DNA of 64,000 nucleotides from Streptomyces glaucescens (GTDB taxonomy: Bacteria > Actinomycetota > Actinomycetes > Streptomycetales > Streptomycetaceae), in assembly GCF_000761215.1 (NCBI RefSeq), contig NZ_CP009438.1:6242501-6306500 (forward strand). The letters run 5' to 3'. The notes under the pieces are model-generated. The model did not search any database and had not been told where the DNA came from. It was given only the letters and a program-made list of their open reading frames with translations. Positions 8,420 to 16,549 of this stretch are shown here, in pieces. Within the stretch, counting starts at the first letter, position 1; the number at the start of each line of letters is the position of its first letter. The translations under genes and the position numbers were made by a program.

Positions 8420-8470
8420 ATCCACAGGTTTGCCGGAGGACTGGGCGGCCACCCGAGCAAAGAGGTGGCC

Positions 8471-8821
8471 ATGTCGAACACGAATAGAACATCCCAGTCG
8501 CAGAGTTCACAAGAAACCCAGACCGATGACAACACGCACACGGCGGACGGCCTGCCGGGTCCCATGGAGGTGCTGCGCCAGGCGCGCGCCCAGCTCGCAG
8601 AGCTGACCGGCATGGTCGCCGAGACCGTGTCGTCCTTCGAACGGACCGAGGACGGCTGGTCCCTGGAGGTCGAGGTGCTCGAACTCGAACGAGTGCCGGA
8701 CACCATGAGCCTGATGGCCGGTTACGAGGTGACCCTCGACGACCGGGGACAGCTCACCGGGTACCGCCGTGTGCGCCGCTACGAACGCGGGCGGGCCGAC
8801 GCACGGCCCGGCGGCCGCTAG
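8471..8821 (+). CDS. gvpO: Gas vesicle protein GvpO
   Basis: A 116-residue protein, first gene of the operon. It has a Ser/Gln/Thr-rich N-terminus and then the GvpO domain (PMEVLRQARAQLAELTGMVAETVSSFERTEDGWSLEVEVLELERVPDTMSLMAGYEV split over residues about 30-95). GvpO is required for gas-vesicle formation in haloarchaea and is conserved in Streptomyces clusters. The ATG at 8471 follows AAAGAGG at good spacing; an in-frame GTG at 8465 would lie inside that ribosome-binding site. Confidence 0.92.
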   Translation: MSNTNRTSQSQSSQETQTDDNTHTADGLPGPMEVLRQARAQLAELTGMVAETVSSFERTEDGWSLEVEVLELERVPDTMSLMAGYEVTLDDRGQLTGYRRVRRYERGRADARPGGR

Positions 8822-8874
8822 GCCGTCCCCCGCCCGTCACCCATCCACCAGCTACAGAAGGAGGACCGGTCGGC

Positions 8875-9306
8875 ATGACCGTAGTCCCGGCACAGCAGTC
8901 TGGCTCGGGGGGCGGCTCCAGTGGCCTCTACGACGTCCTGGAGCTCGTCCTCGACCGAGGGCTCGTCATCGACGCCTTCGTCCGCGTCTCCCTGGTCGGC
9001 ATCGAGATCCTGAAGATCGACGTGCGGGTCGTCGTCGCCAGTGTCGACACCTACCTGCGCTTCGCCGAGGCCTGTAACCGCCTCGACCTGGAGTCGGGGC
9101 CGCGCAAGAGCCCCGGCCTGCCCGACGTCGTCGGCCAGATCACCGAGTCCGGCGCGCGCGGCAAGTCCAAGGGCGCGCTGTCCGGCGCCGCGCAGACCAT
9201 CTCCGACGCGTTCAAGCAGGCCCGTGACGAGGGCTCCGCCGAGCCCGAGAGCAAGGGCCGTTCGCGCCGGACCACGACCGCCCGCCGGAAGGAGGACGAC
9301 GAGTGA
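8875..9306 (+). CDS. gvpA: Gas vesicle structural protein GvpA
   Basis: A 143-residue protein whose residues about 17-65 are the GvpA fold: LYDVLELVLDRGLVIDAF, VRVSLVGIEILKIDVRVV and VASVDTYLRFAEA, the coil-alpha-beta-beta-alpha-coil unit that polymerises into the vesicle wall. The family's usual length is 70-80 residues. Here a basic, Lys/Arg/Ser-rich extension of about 75 residues follows, as is usual in Streptomyces. The ATG at 8875 follows AGAAGGAGGA. It overlaps gvpF by four bases. Confidence 0.93.
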   Translation: MTVVPAQQSGSGGGSSGLYDVLELVLDRGLVIDAFVRVSLVGIEILKIDVRVVVASVDTYLRFAEACNRLDLESGPRKSPGLPDVVGQITESGARGKSKGALSGAAQTISDAFKQARDEGSAEPESKGRSRRTTTARRKEDDE

Positions 9307-10091
9307 GCACCTACGTCTACGGCATCGCCGCGGGCTCCCACCCCGCGCTCCCCGACGGCATGGAGGGCGTCGGCGACCCCGCCCGGCCGGTACGCATCCT
9401 GCGCGAGGGAGAGCTGGCGGCGATCGTCAGCGACGCCCCCGACGGGCTGCGCCCCAAGCGGCGCGACCTGGTCGCCCACCAGAACGTGCTCGCCGAGGCG
9501 GGCGCCGCCGGCTGCGTGCTGCCCATGCGCTTCGGCAGCGTCGCCCCGGACGACGCCTCGGTCACCGGGGTCCTCGCCGAACGCGCCGCGCACTACTCCG
9601 AACGGCTGCGCGCCCTGGACGGCAAGGTCGAGTACAACATCAAGGCCTCCCACATCGAGGAGGCCGTCCTGCACCACGTGATGGCCTCGGACCCCGAGAT
9701 CCGTGCCCTCGCCGAGGCCAACCGCAAGGCGGGTGGCGGGACGTACGACCAGAAGCTGCGGCTCGGCGAGATGGTCGCCGCCGCGGTCAAGCGCAAGGAG
9801 ACCGAGGACGCCGACACGGTCCTGCGGCTGCTGGAGCCGGCCGGTGACGCGGTCAGCGTCGGCCCCGAGTCCACCGGCTGGCTGGTCAACGTCTCCTACC
9901 TGGTCGGCCGGGACACGGCCGAGCGGTTCCTCGGCGTCATCGAACAGGCCCGCAAGGACCTGCCGCACCTGGAACTGCGCGTCCACGGACCGCTGCCGCC
10001 GTACAGCTTCGTCGAGCCCGGCCCCACCGGGCCGGCGGGCACCGCGACCGCGGGCAGCACGGCGGGCGCGGGAGCCGGCGCGGGGGAGTGA
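9303..10091 (+). CDS. gvpF: Gas vesicle protein GvpF (GvpL/F family)
   Basis: A 262-residue GvpL/GvpF-family accessory protein. It begins at GTG with MSTYVYGIAAGSHPAL and has LVAHQNVLAEAGAAGCVLPMRFGSV, the VEYNIKASHIEE helix and WLVNVSYLVGRDTAERF, ending in LELRVHGPLPPYSFVE. GvpF binds the hydrophobic face of GvpA and is thought to chaperone or nucleate assembly. The overlap with gvpA is GTGA. The last 20 residues are a Gly/Ala tail. Confidence 0.93.
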   Translation: MSTYVYGIAAGSHPALPDGMEGVGDPARPVRILREGELAAIVSDAPDGLRPKRRDLVAHQNVLAEAGAAGCVLPMRFGSVAPDDASVTGVLAERAAHYSERLRALDGKVEYNIKASHIEEAVLHHVMASDPEIRALAEANRKAGGGTYDQKLRLGEMVAAAVKRKETEDADTVLRLLEPAGDAVSVGPESTGWLVNVSYLVGRDTAERFLGVIEQARKDLPHLELRVHGPLPPYSFVEPGPTGPAGTATAGSTAGAGAGAGE

Positions 10092-10095
10092 GTCC

Positions 10096-10323
10096 GTGGG
10101 ACTGATCGGAGAGGTGCTCATGCTGCCGTTCGCCCCGGTGCGCGGCAGCGCCTGGGCGATCAGACAGGTGCTGCAGGAGGCGGAGCGCATCTACTACGAC
10201 CCCGCCACCGTGCGCACCGAACTCGCCCGGCTGGAAGAGCAGCTGGAGGCCGGTGAGATCACCGAGGAGGAGTTCGACCGCCGGGAGGACGAACTCCTCG
10301 ACCGGCTGGAGAGAACGCAATGA
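10096..10323 (+). CDS. gvpG: Gas vesicle protein GvpG
   Basis: A 75-residue protein that starts MGLIGEVLMLPFAPVRG and continues as a long charged helix (VRTELARLEEQLEAGEITEEEFDRREDELLDRLE, in two parts), the full GvpG pattern. GvpG is an assembly accessory protein that interacts with other Gvp proteins. The GTG at 10096 lies 4 bp after the gvpF stop, and its own stop overlaps the next ATG (ATGA). Confidence 0.92.
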   Translation: MGLIGEVLMLPFAPVRGSAWAIRQVLQEAERIYYDPATVRTELARLEEQLEAGEITEEEFDRREDELLDRLERTQ

Positions 10324-11261
10324 AGGGCAGACTGGCGGCCGTCGCCGTGGTGTTCCTGGTCCGCCGGCGACTGCGCGTGCTGTCCCGGCGGCTCCGGGAG
10401 AACCCGCAGATCCGCGAGATCGAGGAGCAGCTCCGAGAGGACCTGCGGGGTGTCCCGGACGCGGCGGCGGACACCTTCCAGCGCTGGGCCGAACGCCGTC
10501 TCGACGCCTTGGCCGACCGTCTGTACGAGCGGACGGACGCGATCTACGCGAGCCTGGGCGCCGGGGCGGCGCCCGCCTCCGTCGAGGGGCGGACCGACGG
10601 GTGGGAGGACGCCGTGGAGGCGGACGCCCTGGAGGAGGATGCGCTGGAGGAGGACGCCTCGGACGAGCACGCCTCGGACGAGGACGTCCGGTCGGAGGAC
10701 GTCCGGTCGGAGGACGACGCTCGCCCGTCATCCGACGACGCCGAGCCCCAGGGCGACGAGGGCGAGGCGGACGACGGCGCCGAGTCGGACGACGAGACCG
10801 ACCCGGATGACGCCGAGCCGCCGGTCGGCGAGGCCGAGGCGGACGACGGCAGCGAGCCGGTCGACGAAGCCGAGGCGGACGACGGCAGCGAGCCGGACGA
10901 CGACTCGTCGGCGTCCTCCGGGACCGGCGGACGCTCGGCCGGGCGTCAGGCGTGTGCCGGGGGCGCGAGGAAGAGCGGCACGGCTGAGACGGCCGGGACC
11001 GGGAAGGTAGAGAAGACCGCCCCCGGGAAGACGGCCAAGAAGGCCCCGGCCAAGAAGGCCCCGGCCAAGAGGGCCGCCGCCAAGAAGGCGACCGCCGAGA
11101 AGGCCGCCTCCGCGAAGTCCGCGGACGGCCGGTCCGGTGCCCGCAAGGCGCCCGGCAAGCGGACCCCGGCCAGGAGGTCGGGGGCCGAGCGGGGCGCCGC
11201 CCGGCGGGCGGCCTCCGCCAAGGCGGGCAACCGTACCGCGCAAGGAGGAGGGGACCGTTGA
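10320..11261 (+). CDS. gvpY: Gas vesicle cluster protein GvpY with acidic and basic tails
   Basis: A 313-residue protein in the place of gvpY in Streptomyces clusters. Residues 1-80 form an Arg-rich hydrophobic helix and a charged coil (FQRWAERRLDALADRLYERT). About 95-205 is an Asp/Glu-rich disordered stretch with short repeats such as EDVRS and EADDGSEP. About 235-313 is Lys/Ala/Pro-rich and histone-H1-like, with repeats of KKAPA. The opposite charges of the two tails suggest self-association or scaffolding, but the role is not known to me. Identity rests on position. Confidence 0.75.
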   Translation: MKGRLAAVAVVFLVRRRLRVLSRRLRENPQIREIEEQLREDLRGVPDAAADTFQRWAERRLDALADRLYERTDAIYASLGAGAAPASVEGRTDGWEDAVEADALEEDALEEDASDEHASDEDVRSEDVRSEDDARPSSDDAEPQGDEGEADDGAESDDETDPDDAEPPVGEAEADDGSEPVDEAEADDGSEPDDDSSASSGTGGRSAGRQACAGGARKSGTAETAGTGKVEKTAPGKTAKKAPAKKAPAKRAAAKKATAEKAASAKSADGRSGARKAPGKRTPARRSGAERGAARRAASAKAGNRTAQGGGDR

Positions 11262-11956
11262 CCGGCGTGCACATCCCGGCGCTGTCGGACCGCCCCGGCC
11301 TGGTGGGCGACATCGCCCGCAGCGAGGCCGCCGACCGGCTGCGGGCGGCGGCGCAGGAGTACCTGGAGGCCCGTGCCCGGCTGCTGCTGGCCAGGGCCGG
11401 CCGGAGCCTGGGGCTGGCCACCGTACGGATCACCGAGATCGCGGAGGGCCGCAGCCCGGGGTTCGCCCGGCTCGCCCGGGACGCCGGCCGCAAGCTGGTG
11501 CAGGGCAAGGGCCCGGCGCGGGCCGCCCTGGAGATCGCCGTGGCCCGGCTGACGGACCGCGCGGGACTCTCGCTCCCGGCGGCCGGGCCGCTCGTGGTGG
11601 TCGAGCAGGTGGACGTCGGCGTGCCCGTGCGCACCGCGTACGAGGAGTGGGCGCGGCACCCGGACGCCCGCCCGGCCTCCGACGACCGGGTCGTGTGGAC
11701 CGCGCACGGTCTGCGCGGAGTGGTCTCCTTCCACCCGCTCGCCGACCGCCTCACCCGCGTCCTGCTGGTGGCCGAACACGTGCCAGAGAACCCGGCCGGG
11801 CGGGCGGGCGCCCTGCTGCGGGTGCCGCGCCACCGGGCCAGGCGTGACCTGGCGGACTTCGCCCGCCACGTCACGCTCAGCGGGGTACCCGGAGGGGACA
11901 GCCCCCGCCCCGCCTCCGACGACAACCGGCCGACCACCCGAGGGAGCCGCCGATGA
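11258..11956 (+). CDS. gvpZ: Gas vesicle cluster protein GvpZ (SRPBCC-like)
   Basis: A 232-residue protein starting at TTG 11258, which overlaps the gvpY stop (TTGA) and follows AAGGAGGAGG. The N-terminal half is helical (EAADRLRAAAQEYLEARARLL). The C-terminal half, from about residue 105, looks like a START/SRPBCC lipid-binding fold (VVVEQVDVGVPVRTAYEEWARH then VVSFHPLADRLTRVLLVAEH). The function in vesicle formation is unknown. It is placed as gvpZ by gene order. Confidence 0.75.
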   Translation: MTGVHIPALSDRPGLVGDIARSEAADRLRAAAQEYLEARARLLLARAGRSLGLATVRITEIAEGRSPGFARLARDAGRKLVQGKGPARAALEIAVARLTDRAGLSLPAAGPLVVVEQVDVGVPVRTAYEEWARHPDARPASDDRVVWTAHGLRGVVSFHPLADRLTRVLLVAEHVPENPAGRAGALLRVPRHRARRDLADFARHVTLSGVPGGDSPRPASDDNRPTTRGSRR

Positions 11957-12312
11957 CCACCCCCAGCCGGCTCCCCGACGCGTACGGCAACGGCGGGGGA
12001 GCGAACCTCGCCGACATCCTGGAGCGGGTGCTCGACAAGGGTGTCGTCATCGCCGGCGACATCCGGATCAACCTGCTCGACATCGAACTGCTCACCATCA
12101 AGCTGCGGCTCATCGTCGCCTCCGTCGACAAGGCGAAGGAGATGGGCATCGACTGGTGGGAGACCGACCCGGCCCTGTCCTCCAGCGCCCGCCGCGAGGA
12201 GCTCGCCCGGCGGGACGGCGACGCCCGCCACGAGGAGCTGGCGCGGGAGAACGCCGAGCTGCGCGCACGGCTGGCCGCCCTGGAGTCCGGCCGGACGCGG
12301 GAGGGATCGTGA
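11953..12312 (+). CDS. gvpJ: Gas vesicle protein GvpJ (GvpA-like minor protein)
   Basis: A 119-residue GvpA-family paralogue: LADILERVLDKGVVIAGDI, RINLLDIELLTIKLRLIV and ASVDKAKEMGIDWW. The WW motif and the charged coil after it (ELARENAELRARLAALE) are features of GvpJ rather than GvpA. GvpJ is thought to help cap or nucleate the vesicle. The ATG overlaps the gvpZ stop (ATGA). Confidence 0.9.
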   Translation: MTTPSRLPDAYGNGGGANLADILERVLDKGVVIAGDIRINLLDIELLTIKLRLIVASVDKAKEMGIDWWETDPALSSSARREELARRDGDARHEELARENAELRARLAALESGRTREGS

Positions 12313-13121
12313 TGACCACGGGACTGCGCTACGTCTACGCCGTCTGCCGTCCGTTCAGCGCTCCGCTGCAGTCGCAGCTGACCGGTGTCGGCGGCGTCCC
12401 GCCCCGGCTGCTGCACCACCACGGTCTGGTCGCCGTCGTCAGCACGGTGCCCGAGCGGCACTTCGCCGAGGAGCCGCTGCGGGCCCACCTGGAGGACCTG
12501 GACTGGCTCACCGAGACGGCCCGCGCCCACCAGCAGGTGATCGACGCGCTCACGACGGTCACCACCCCGCTGCCGCTGCGGCTGGCCACCGTCTTCCGGG
12601 ACGACAGCGCCGTCCGCGTGATGATGGAGGCCCGCGAGGAGTACTTCCGGCAGACCCTGGACCGCCTGGAGGGCCGGGTGGAGTGGGGGGTGAAGGTCTA
12701 CACCGACGCCGAGCCCGGGGAATCCGGCGAGCCGGAGCGGGCTCCGGCGAAGGCCGCCTCGGGGCGCGACTACCTGCGCCGGCGCCGGGACACGTTCCGC
12801 GCCCGCGAGGACGCCTGGCAGAAGGCCGAGGCATTCGCCACCCGGCTGCACGAGACGCTCTGCGAGCGCGCCGAGGACGCGCGGCTGCACGCGCCGCAGA
12901 ACCCTGCGCTCTCCGGTGCCGCCGGCCGGAACGTGCTCAACGCCGCCTATCTGGTGCCGCGGGACCACTCCGAGGAGTTCGTGGAACTGGTGGACCGTAC
13001 GAAGGACGAGGCGTCCGGGATGCGGGTGGAACTCACCGGGCCCTGGGCCGCCTACTCCTTCGTGGGAGACGTCGTCGGCGCCGCCGGGGACGAGGAGAAC
13101 GGGGAGGGCGACCTGCCGTGA
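12312..13121 (+). CDS. gvpL: Gas vesicle protein GvpL (GvpL/F family)
   Basis: A 269-residue second GvpL/F protein. It starts MTTGLRYVYAVCRPF and carries LTETARAHQQVIDALTTVTTPLPLRLATVF, VEWGVKVYTD and NVLNAAYLVPRDHSEEF, ending in LTGPWAAYSFVG. It presumably assists GvpA/J assembly. The ATG at 12312 shares its A with the gvpJ stop (TGATG); a GTG directly before it is also in frame. Confidence 0.9.
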   Translation: MTTGLRYVYAVCRPFSAPLQSQLTGVGGVPPRLLHHHGLVAVVSTVPERHFAEEPLRAHLEDLDWLTETARAHQQVIDALTTVTTPLPLRLATVFRDDSAVRVMMEAREEYFRQTLDRLEGRVEWGVKVYTDAEPGESGEPERAPAKAASGRDYLRRRRDTFRAREDAWQKAEAFATRLHETLCERAEDARLHAPQNPALSGAAGRNVLNAAYLVPRDHSEEFVELVDRTKDEASGMRVELTGPWAAYSFVGDVVGAAGDEENGEGDLP

Positions 13122-13300
13122 CCGTCGTCGAACGCCGTGAGATCGCCCTGGTGGACCTCCTCGACCGGCTGCTGGCCGGCGGGGTCGTCATCACCGGCGA
13201 CATCACGCTGCGCATCGCGGACGTCGACCTCGTCCGCATCGATCTGAACGCGCTGATCAGCTCGGTCAACGCGCGGGTACCGGCCCCGTGGGAGGGATGA
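13118..13300 (+). CDS. gvpS: Gas vesicle protein GvpS (short GvpA-like)
   Basis: A 60-residue protein that is little more than one GvpA unit: IALVDLLDRLLAGGVVITGDI, TLRIADVDLVRIDLNAL and ISSVNARVP. It lacks any extension. The position between gvpL and gvpK fits gvpS, a minor vesicle protein. The GTG overlaps the gvpL stop (GTGA). Confidence 0.9.
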   Translation: MTVVERREIALVDLLDRLLAGGVVITGDITLRIADVDLVRIDLNALISSVNARVPAPWEG

Positions 13301-13301
13301 C

Positions 13302-13682
13302 GTGCAGCACCCGGCGAACGACGTGCCCCGTGGGAAGGACGGCGTGCTGGAGGGCCTGCTGGACGGGCTGCCCGGGGGGAACGCCGGCCTCGCGCGGCCG
13401 TCCGGCCGCCGCCGGCAGCTCGACCTGGAGCCCGACACCGTCGAGCGGGACCTCGTCAAACTGGTCCTCACGGTGGTGGAGCTGCTGCGCCAGCTCATGG
13501 AGCGCCAGGCGCTGCGCCGCTTCGACGAGGGCGATCTGACGGAGGACCAGGAGGAGCGGATCGGGCTCACCCTGATGCTGCTCGACGACCGGATGACCGA
13601 GCTGCGGGAGCGCTACGGACTGCGGCCCGAGGACCTCAATCTGGACCTCGGGCCGCTGGGCCCGCTGCTTCCCCGGGACTGA
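13302..13682 (+). CDS. gvpK: Gas vesicle protein GvpK
   Basis: A 126-residue protein ending the operon. It has LDLEPDTVERDLVKLVLTVVELLRQLMERQALRRFDEGDL and LTLMLLDDRMTELRERYGL (both longer stretches given in part), the GvpK signature of an amphipathic helical core. GvpK is needed for normal vesicle shape. The GTG start is 1 bp after the gvpS stop. The tail NLDLGPLGPLLPRD is Leu-rich. Confidence 0.92.
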   Translation: MQHPANDVPRGKDGVLEGLLDGLPGGNAGLARPSGRRRQLDLEPDTVERDLVKLVLTVVELLRQLMERQALRRFDEGDLTEDQEERIGLTLMLLDDRMTELRERYGLRPEDLNLDLGPLGPLLPRD

Positions 13683-13727
13683 CCTGCCGGGCTCGTCCTC
13701 CCCGAACCCGGCTCGCGGGCGCGCTGT

Positions 13728-14549
13728 TCAGGCTTCCTTGCGGCACAGGAGCTCGCCGTGCAGGACGGCGAACCAGCCGTCCTCCTGCCGTCCCCACTCC
13801 CGCCAGGCCTCCGACACGGCCCGCAGTTCCTCCTCGGTGGCGTGCCCGCCCCCGACGGCGACCCGCGCGTACTCGGAGGCCAGCGTCCGGTCCGCCCACA
13901 GGCCGCTCCACCAGGCCCGTTCCTCCGGTGTGGAGAACGTCCAGGCGGAGGAGGTCGCCGTGATGGCGGTCAGGCCCGCCCGCAGCGCCCAGGACTTCAG
14001 CCGGCGCCCGGCGTCCGGTTCGCCGCCGTTGGCGCGGGCCACCCGCCGGTACAGCGCCAGCCAGTCGTCCATGCCCGGGGAGGCCGGGTACCAGGTCATC
14101 GCGGCGTAGTCGGAGTCCCGTACGGCGATCCAGCCGCCCGGCCTGGTCACCCGTGCCATCTCGCGCAGCGCCTGCACCGGGTCGCCCACGTGCTGGAGCA
14201 CCTGGTGGGCGTGGACGACGCAGAAGGTGTCGTCGGGGTGGTCGAGGGCGTGTACGTCCGCGACGGCGAAGTCGACGTTGCGCAGCCCGCGCGCGTCGGC
14301 CGTCGCCCGCGCCTGTTCCAGCACGCCGGGGGCGCGGTCGACGCCGGTGACCCGGCCGTCGGGGACCAGTTCGGCCAGGTCGGCGGTGATGGTGCCGGGC
14401 CCGCAGCCGATGTCGAGGATCCGCATGTCGGGTTCCAGGACACCCAGCAGGTGGGCGGCCGAGTTGGCGGCCGTCCGCCAGGTGTGCGACCGCAGCACCG
14501 ACTCGTGGTGGCCGTGGGTGTAGACGGCGGTCTCCTGAGCTCTCGGCAT
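13728..14549 (-). CDS. Class I SAM-dependent methyltransferase
   Basis: A 273-residue methyltransferase of the UbiE/COQ5-like group. Motif I is ILDIGCGPGTITADLA (about 43-58), followed by GVDRAPGVLEQA, VADVHALDHPDDTF and HQVLQHVGDPVQALREMARVTRPGG. The substrate is unknown. The ATG at 14549 starts MPRAQETAVYTHGHHESVL, a usual opening in this family. It is convergent with the gas-vesicle operon, 45 bp away. Confidence 0.88.
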   Translation of the reverse strand: MPRAQETAVYTHGHHESVLRSHTWRTAANSAAHLLGVLEPDMRILDIGCGPGTITADLAELVPDGRVTGVDRAPGVLEQARATADARGLRNVDFAVADVHALDHPDDTFCVVHAHQVLQHVGDPVQALREMARVTRPGGWIAVRDSDYAAMTWYPASPGMDDWLALYRRVARANGGEPDAGRRLKSWALRAGLTAITATSSAWTFSTPEERAWWSGLWADRTLASEYARVAVGGGHATEEELRAVSEAWREWGRQEDGWFAVLHGELLCRKEA

Positions 14550-14670
14550 GGCTGTGCCCCCTGTCCGGCATGACGGATCCCGCGGGACCGGGCCCGCGGG
14601 CTGCTCCGCCACCGTACGCCCTCCTCCGAATGTTGAGACAGCTTGTCCCAGCGAATGGACTGACGTGGCG

Positions 14671-16164
14671 TCAGGCGGCACCGGCCGGGCGGTACACGGC
14701 CAGCGCTTGCGGCTCCTTCTCCAGCGTCACGTCCCCCTCCACCTCGGTGACCTCGCCGTCGTAGGCGAGCAGCGTCCCCGGCGCCACGTCCGCCAGCCGC
14801 AGCCTGCCGACCGTCACCGCGGCGTGCACGGGGGAGCGGGTCAGCGGTCCGGCGAAGGCGGCGGCCAGCAGGCGCAGCGCGGGCCGCCGGCCGCCGTGCA
14901 CCACCCGGACGTCGAGCAGGCCGTCCGCGAGGTCCCGGCGGCGGCCCGGCGCCAGACCCATCCGGTGGTAGGTGCCGTTCCCGGCGAACAGCAGCCACAA
15001 CGGGCGGGGGCGCCCGCCCACCTCGGCCTCCAGGGGATGCCGGTCGGCACGCAGCACCCGGACCGCCGCCCACACCCCGGCCGGCCAGCCGCCGATCCGG
15101 TGCGACCAGCGGTCCCGCTCGCGCACCAGCTCCGGGTAGACGCCCAGCGCGCACGTGTTGAGGAAGATGCCGCGCCGCGCCCCGCAGGAGAACCGGCCGA
15201 TGTCCACCCGCACCCCCTCGCCCTGCCGGACCGCCCGGCTCAGGGACCGCGCGTCCTCCACGCCGAGGTCGAGGGCGAAGTGGTTGAGGGTGCCGCCGGG
15301 CAGCACCGCCAGCGGCAGCCCGTGCCGCAGCGCGACCTCCGCGGCGGTGTTCACCGTGCCGTCGCCGCCGCACACCCCCAGCACCCGGGCCCGCGCGGCG
15401 GCCTTGCACAGCTCGCCGGGCACGTCCTCCGGGGCGCATTCCACGACCTCCGCGCGCGGCAGCGCCTCCCGCAGGCCGCGCACCCGGTCGGCGGTGGCCG
15501 CCGCGGTGTTGGCGACCACGACCAGCCCCTCGCCCTCGGGCAGCGCGGGCAGCTCGGCACGGGGCCGGGCGGGCGGCGCGTGCCGGTCCCGGGTCGGCAC
15601 CAGCCCCCGTACCGCGAAGGCGGCACCCACCCCGAGCGCGGCACCGGCGAGGACGTCGCTCGGGAAGTGCACCCCGGTGTAGACGCGCGACATGGCCACC
15701 GAGAACGCCACCGGCGCCACCACCGCACCCCAGCCGGGCGACTCCATCGCCACTCCCGCCGCGAATGCCGCGGCCGACGCCGAGTGTCCGGACGGGAACG
15801 AGGTGGTGATCGGCTGCCGCTTCAGCTGCCGCACCAGCGGCACCGGGTCGAGCACCGGCCGGGGCCGGCGCACCGAGCGCTTGCCGACGGTGTTGATGGC
15901 CGCCGAGGCCAGGGTCAGCGAGGCCAGGCCGCGCGCGGCGGCCCGCCGGGCCCGCGGGGTGCGGCTCGCGGCCATCGCGGCGGCCGCGACGAACCACAGA
16001 ACGCCGTGGTTGGCGCTGCGGCTCAGGCGCGGCAGGACGGGCCCGGCGGCGGGCCAGTGCCGCGCCGCGGCGAATTCGAACAGCCGGCAGTCCAGGGCGA
16101 GCAGGCGGTTCCCGAGCAGCCGGGGGCCGGGCTTCCGGGCGGTCAGATCGACATCTGGGCTCAT
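14671..16164 (-). CDS. PAP2 phosphatase - diacylglycerol/lipid kinase fusion
   Basis: A 497-residue two-domain membrane-associated protein. The N-terminal half (about 10-200) is a PAP2 phosphatase with KRSVRRPRP, FPSGHSASAAAFA and SRVYTGVHFPSDVLAGA, the three acid-phosphatase motifs. The C-terminal half (about 210-497) is a DAGK catalytic domain with VCGGDGTVN, LPGGTLNHFALDLG and LLAYDGEVTEVEG. It probably interconverts phosphorylated and free lipids. There is no ribosome-binding site before ATG 16164, but a GGGTACCC motif ends 10 bp upstream, hinting at a leaderless transcript. Confidence 0.88.
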   Translation of the reverse strand: MSPDVDLTARKPGPRLLGNRLLALDCRLFEFAAARHWPAAGPVLPRLSRSANHGVLWFVAAAAMAASRTPRARRAAARGLASLTLASAAINTVGKRSVRRPRPVLDPVPLVRQLKRQPITTSFPSGHSASAAAFAAGVAMESPGWGAVVAPVAFSVAMSRVYTGVHFPSDVLAGAALGVGAAFAVRGLVPTRDRHAPPARPRAELPALPEGEGLVVVANTAAATADRVRGLREALPRAEVVECAPEDVPGELCKAAARARVLGVCGGDGTVNTAAEVALRHGLPLAVLPGGTLNHFALDLGVEDARSLSRAVRQGEGVRVDIGRFSCGARRGIFLNTCALGVYPELVRERDRWSHRIGGWPAGVWAAVRVLRADRHPLEAEVGGRPRPLWLLFAGNGTYHRMGLAPGRRRDLADGLLDVRVVHGGRRPALRLLAAAFAGPLTRSPVHAAVTVGRLRLADVAPGTLLAYDGEVTEVEGDVTLEKEPQALAVYRPAGAA

Positions 16165-16549
16165 ACACAGCCGGGTACCCGCGAGCGTGCCTTCCCTGTC
16201 CGCCCCGCACCCGGACGCCTCGTACGGCCGCCCCCTGCGCCCGGCCCGGCCGAGCCGGGCGAAGAGCCGCCCCCCCCACAATGCCCGGGCCGCCGCCGGT
16301 GCGTGCCGTTCAGACGCCGGTGACACCCGTGCCGGGCGCTCGAAGTGGGCCAGGGCCTTGCGTGGCCGGGCGCTCGAAGTGGGTCAGGGCCTTGCGGGGC
16401 CGGGCGGGCGGGCGCCGCGGGCGCCGGGCGCGAGGCCGGCCCCGTCGGCCGTCCCCCCCCCCGGCGCCGCGGGCGCACGGCGCGGCGAGCCCGGCGAGGC
16501 GCGATAACGGTTTGCCGCCCGCCGGGCCGGGCCCGCACAATGCGGCCCC
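16165..16549. other. Intergenic region with promoter motif and 34-bp duplication
   Basis: This is 385 bp between the divergent PAP2-kinase and ABC-F genes, with no convincing gene. Near 16172-16180 lies CGGGTACCC, a possible minus-strand SigB-type -10 (GGGTAC at 16180-16175; the -35 is weak). A 34-bp unit starting GCCGGGCGCTCGAAGTGG is duplicated at 16331-16364 and 16365-16398 with few changes. The last 40 bp hold the ABC-F leader. Confidence 0.6.

Noticed and set aside
11883..11888. GGGTAC inside gvpZ, also at 8759, 13275 and 14087, as internal promoters
   Set aside because: They lie inside coding sequence of tightly coupled genes without a -35 match, and the hexamer is frequent by chance.
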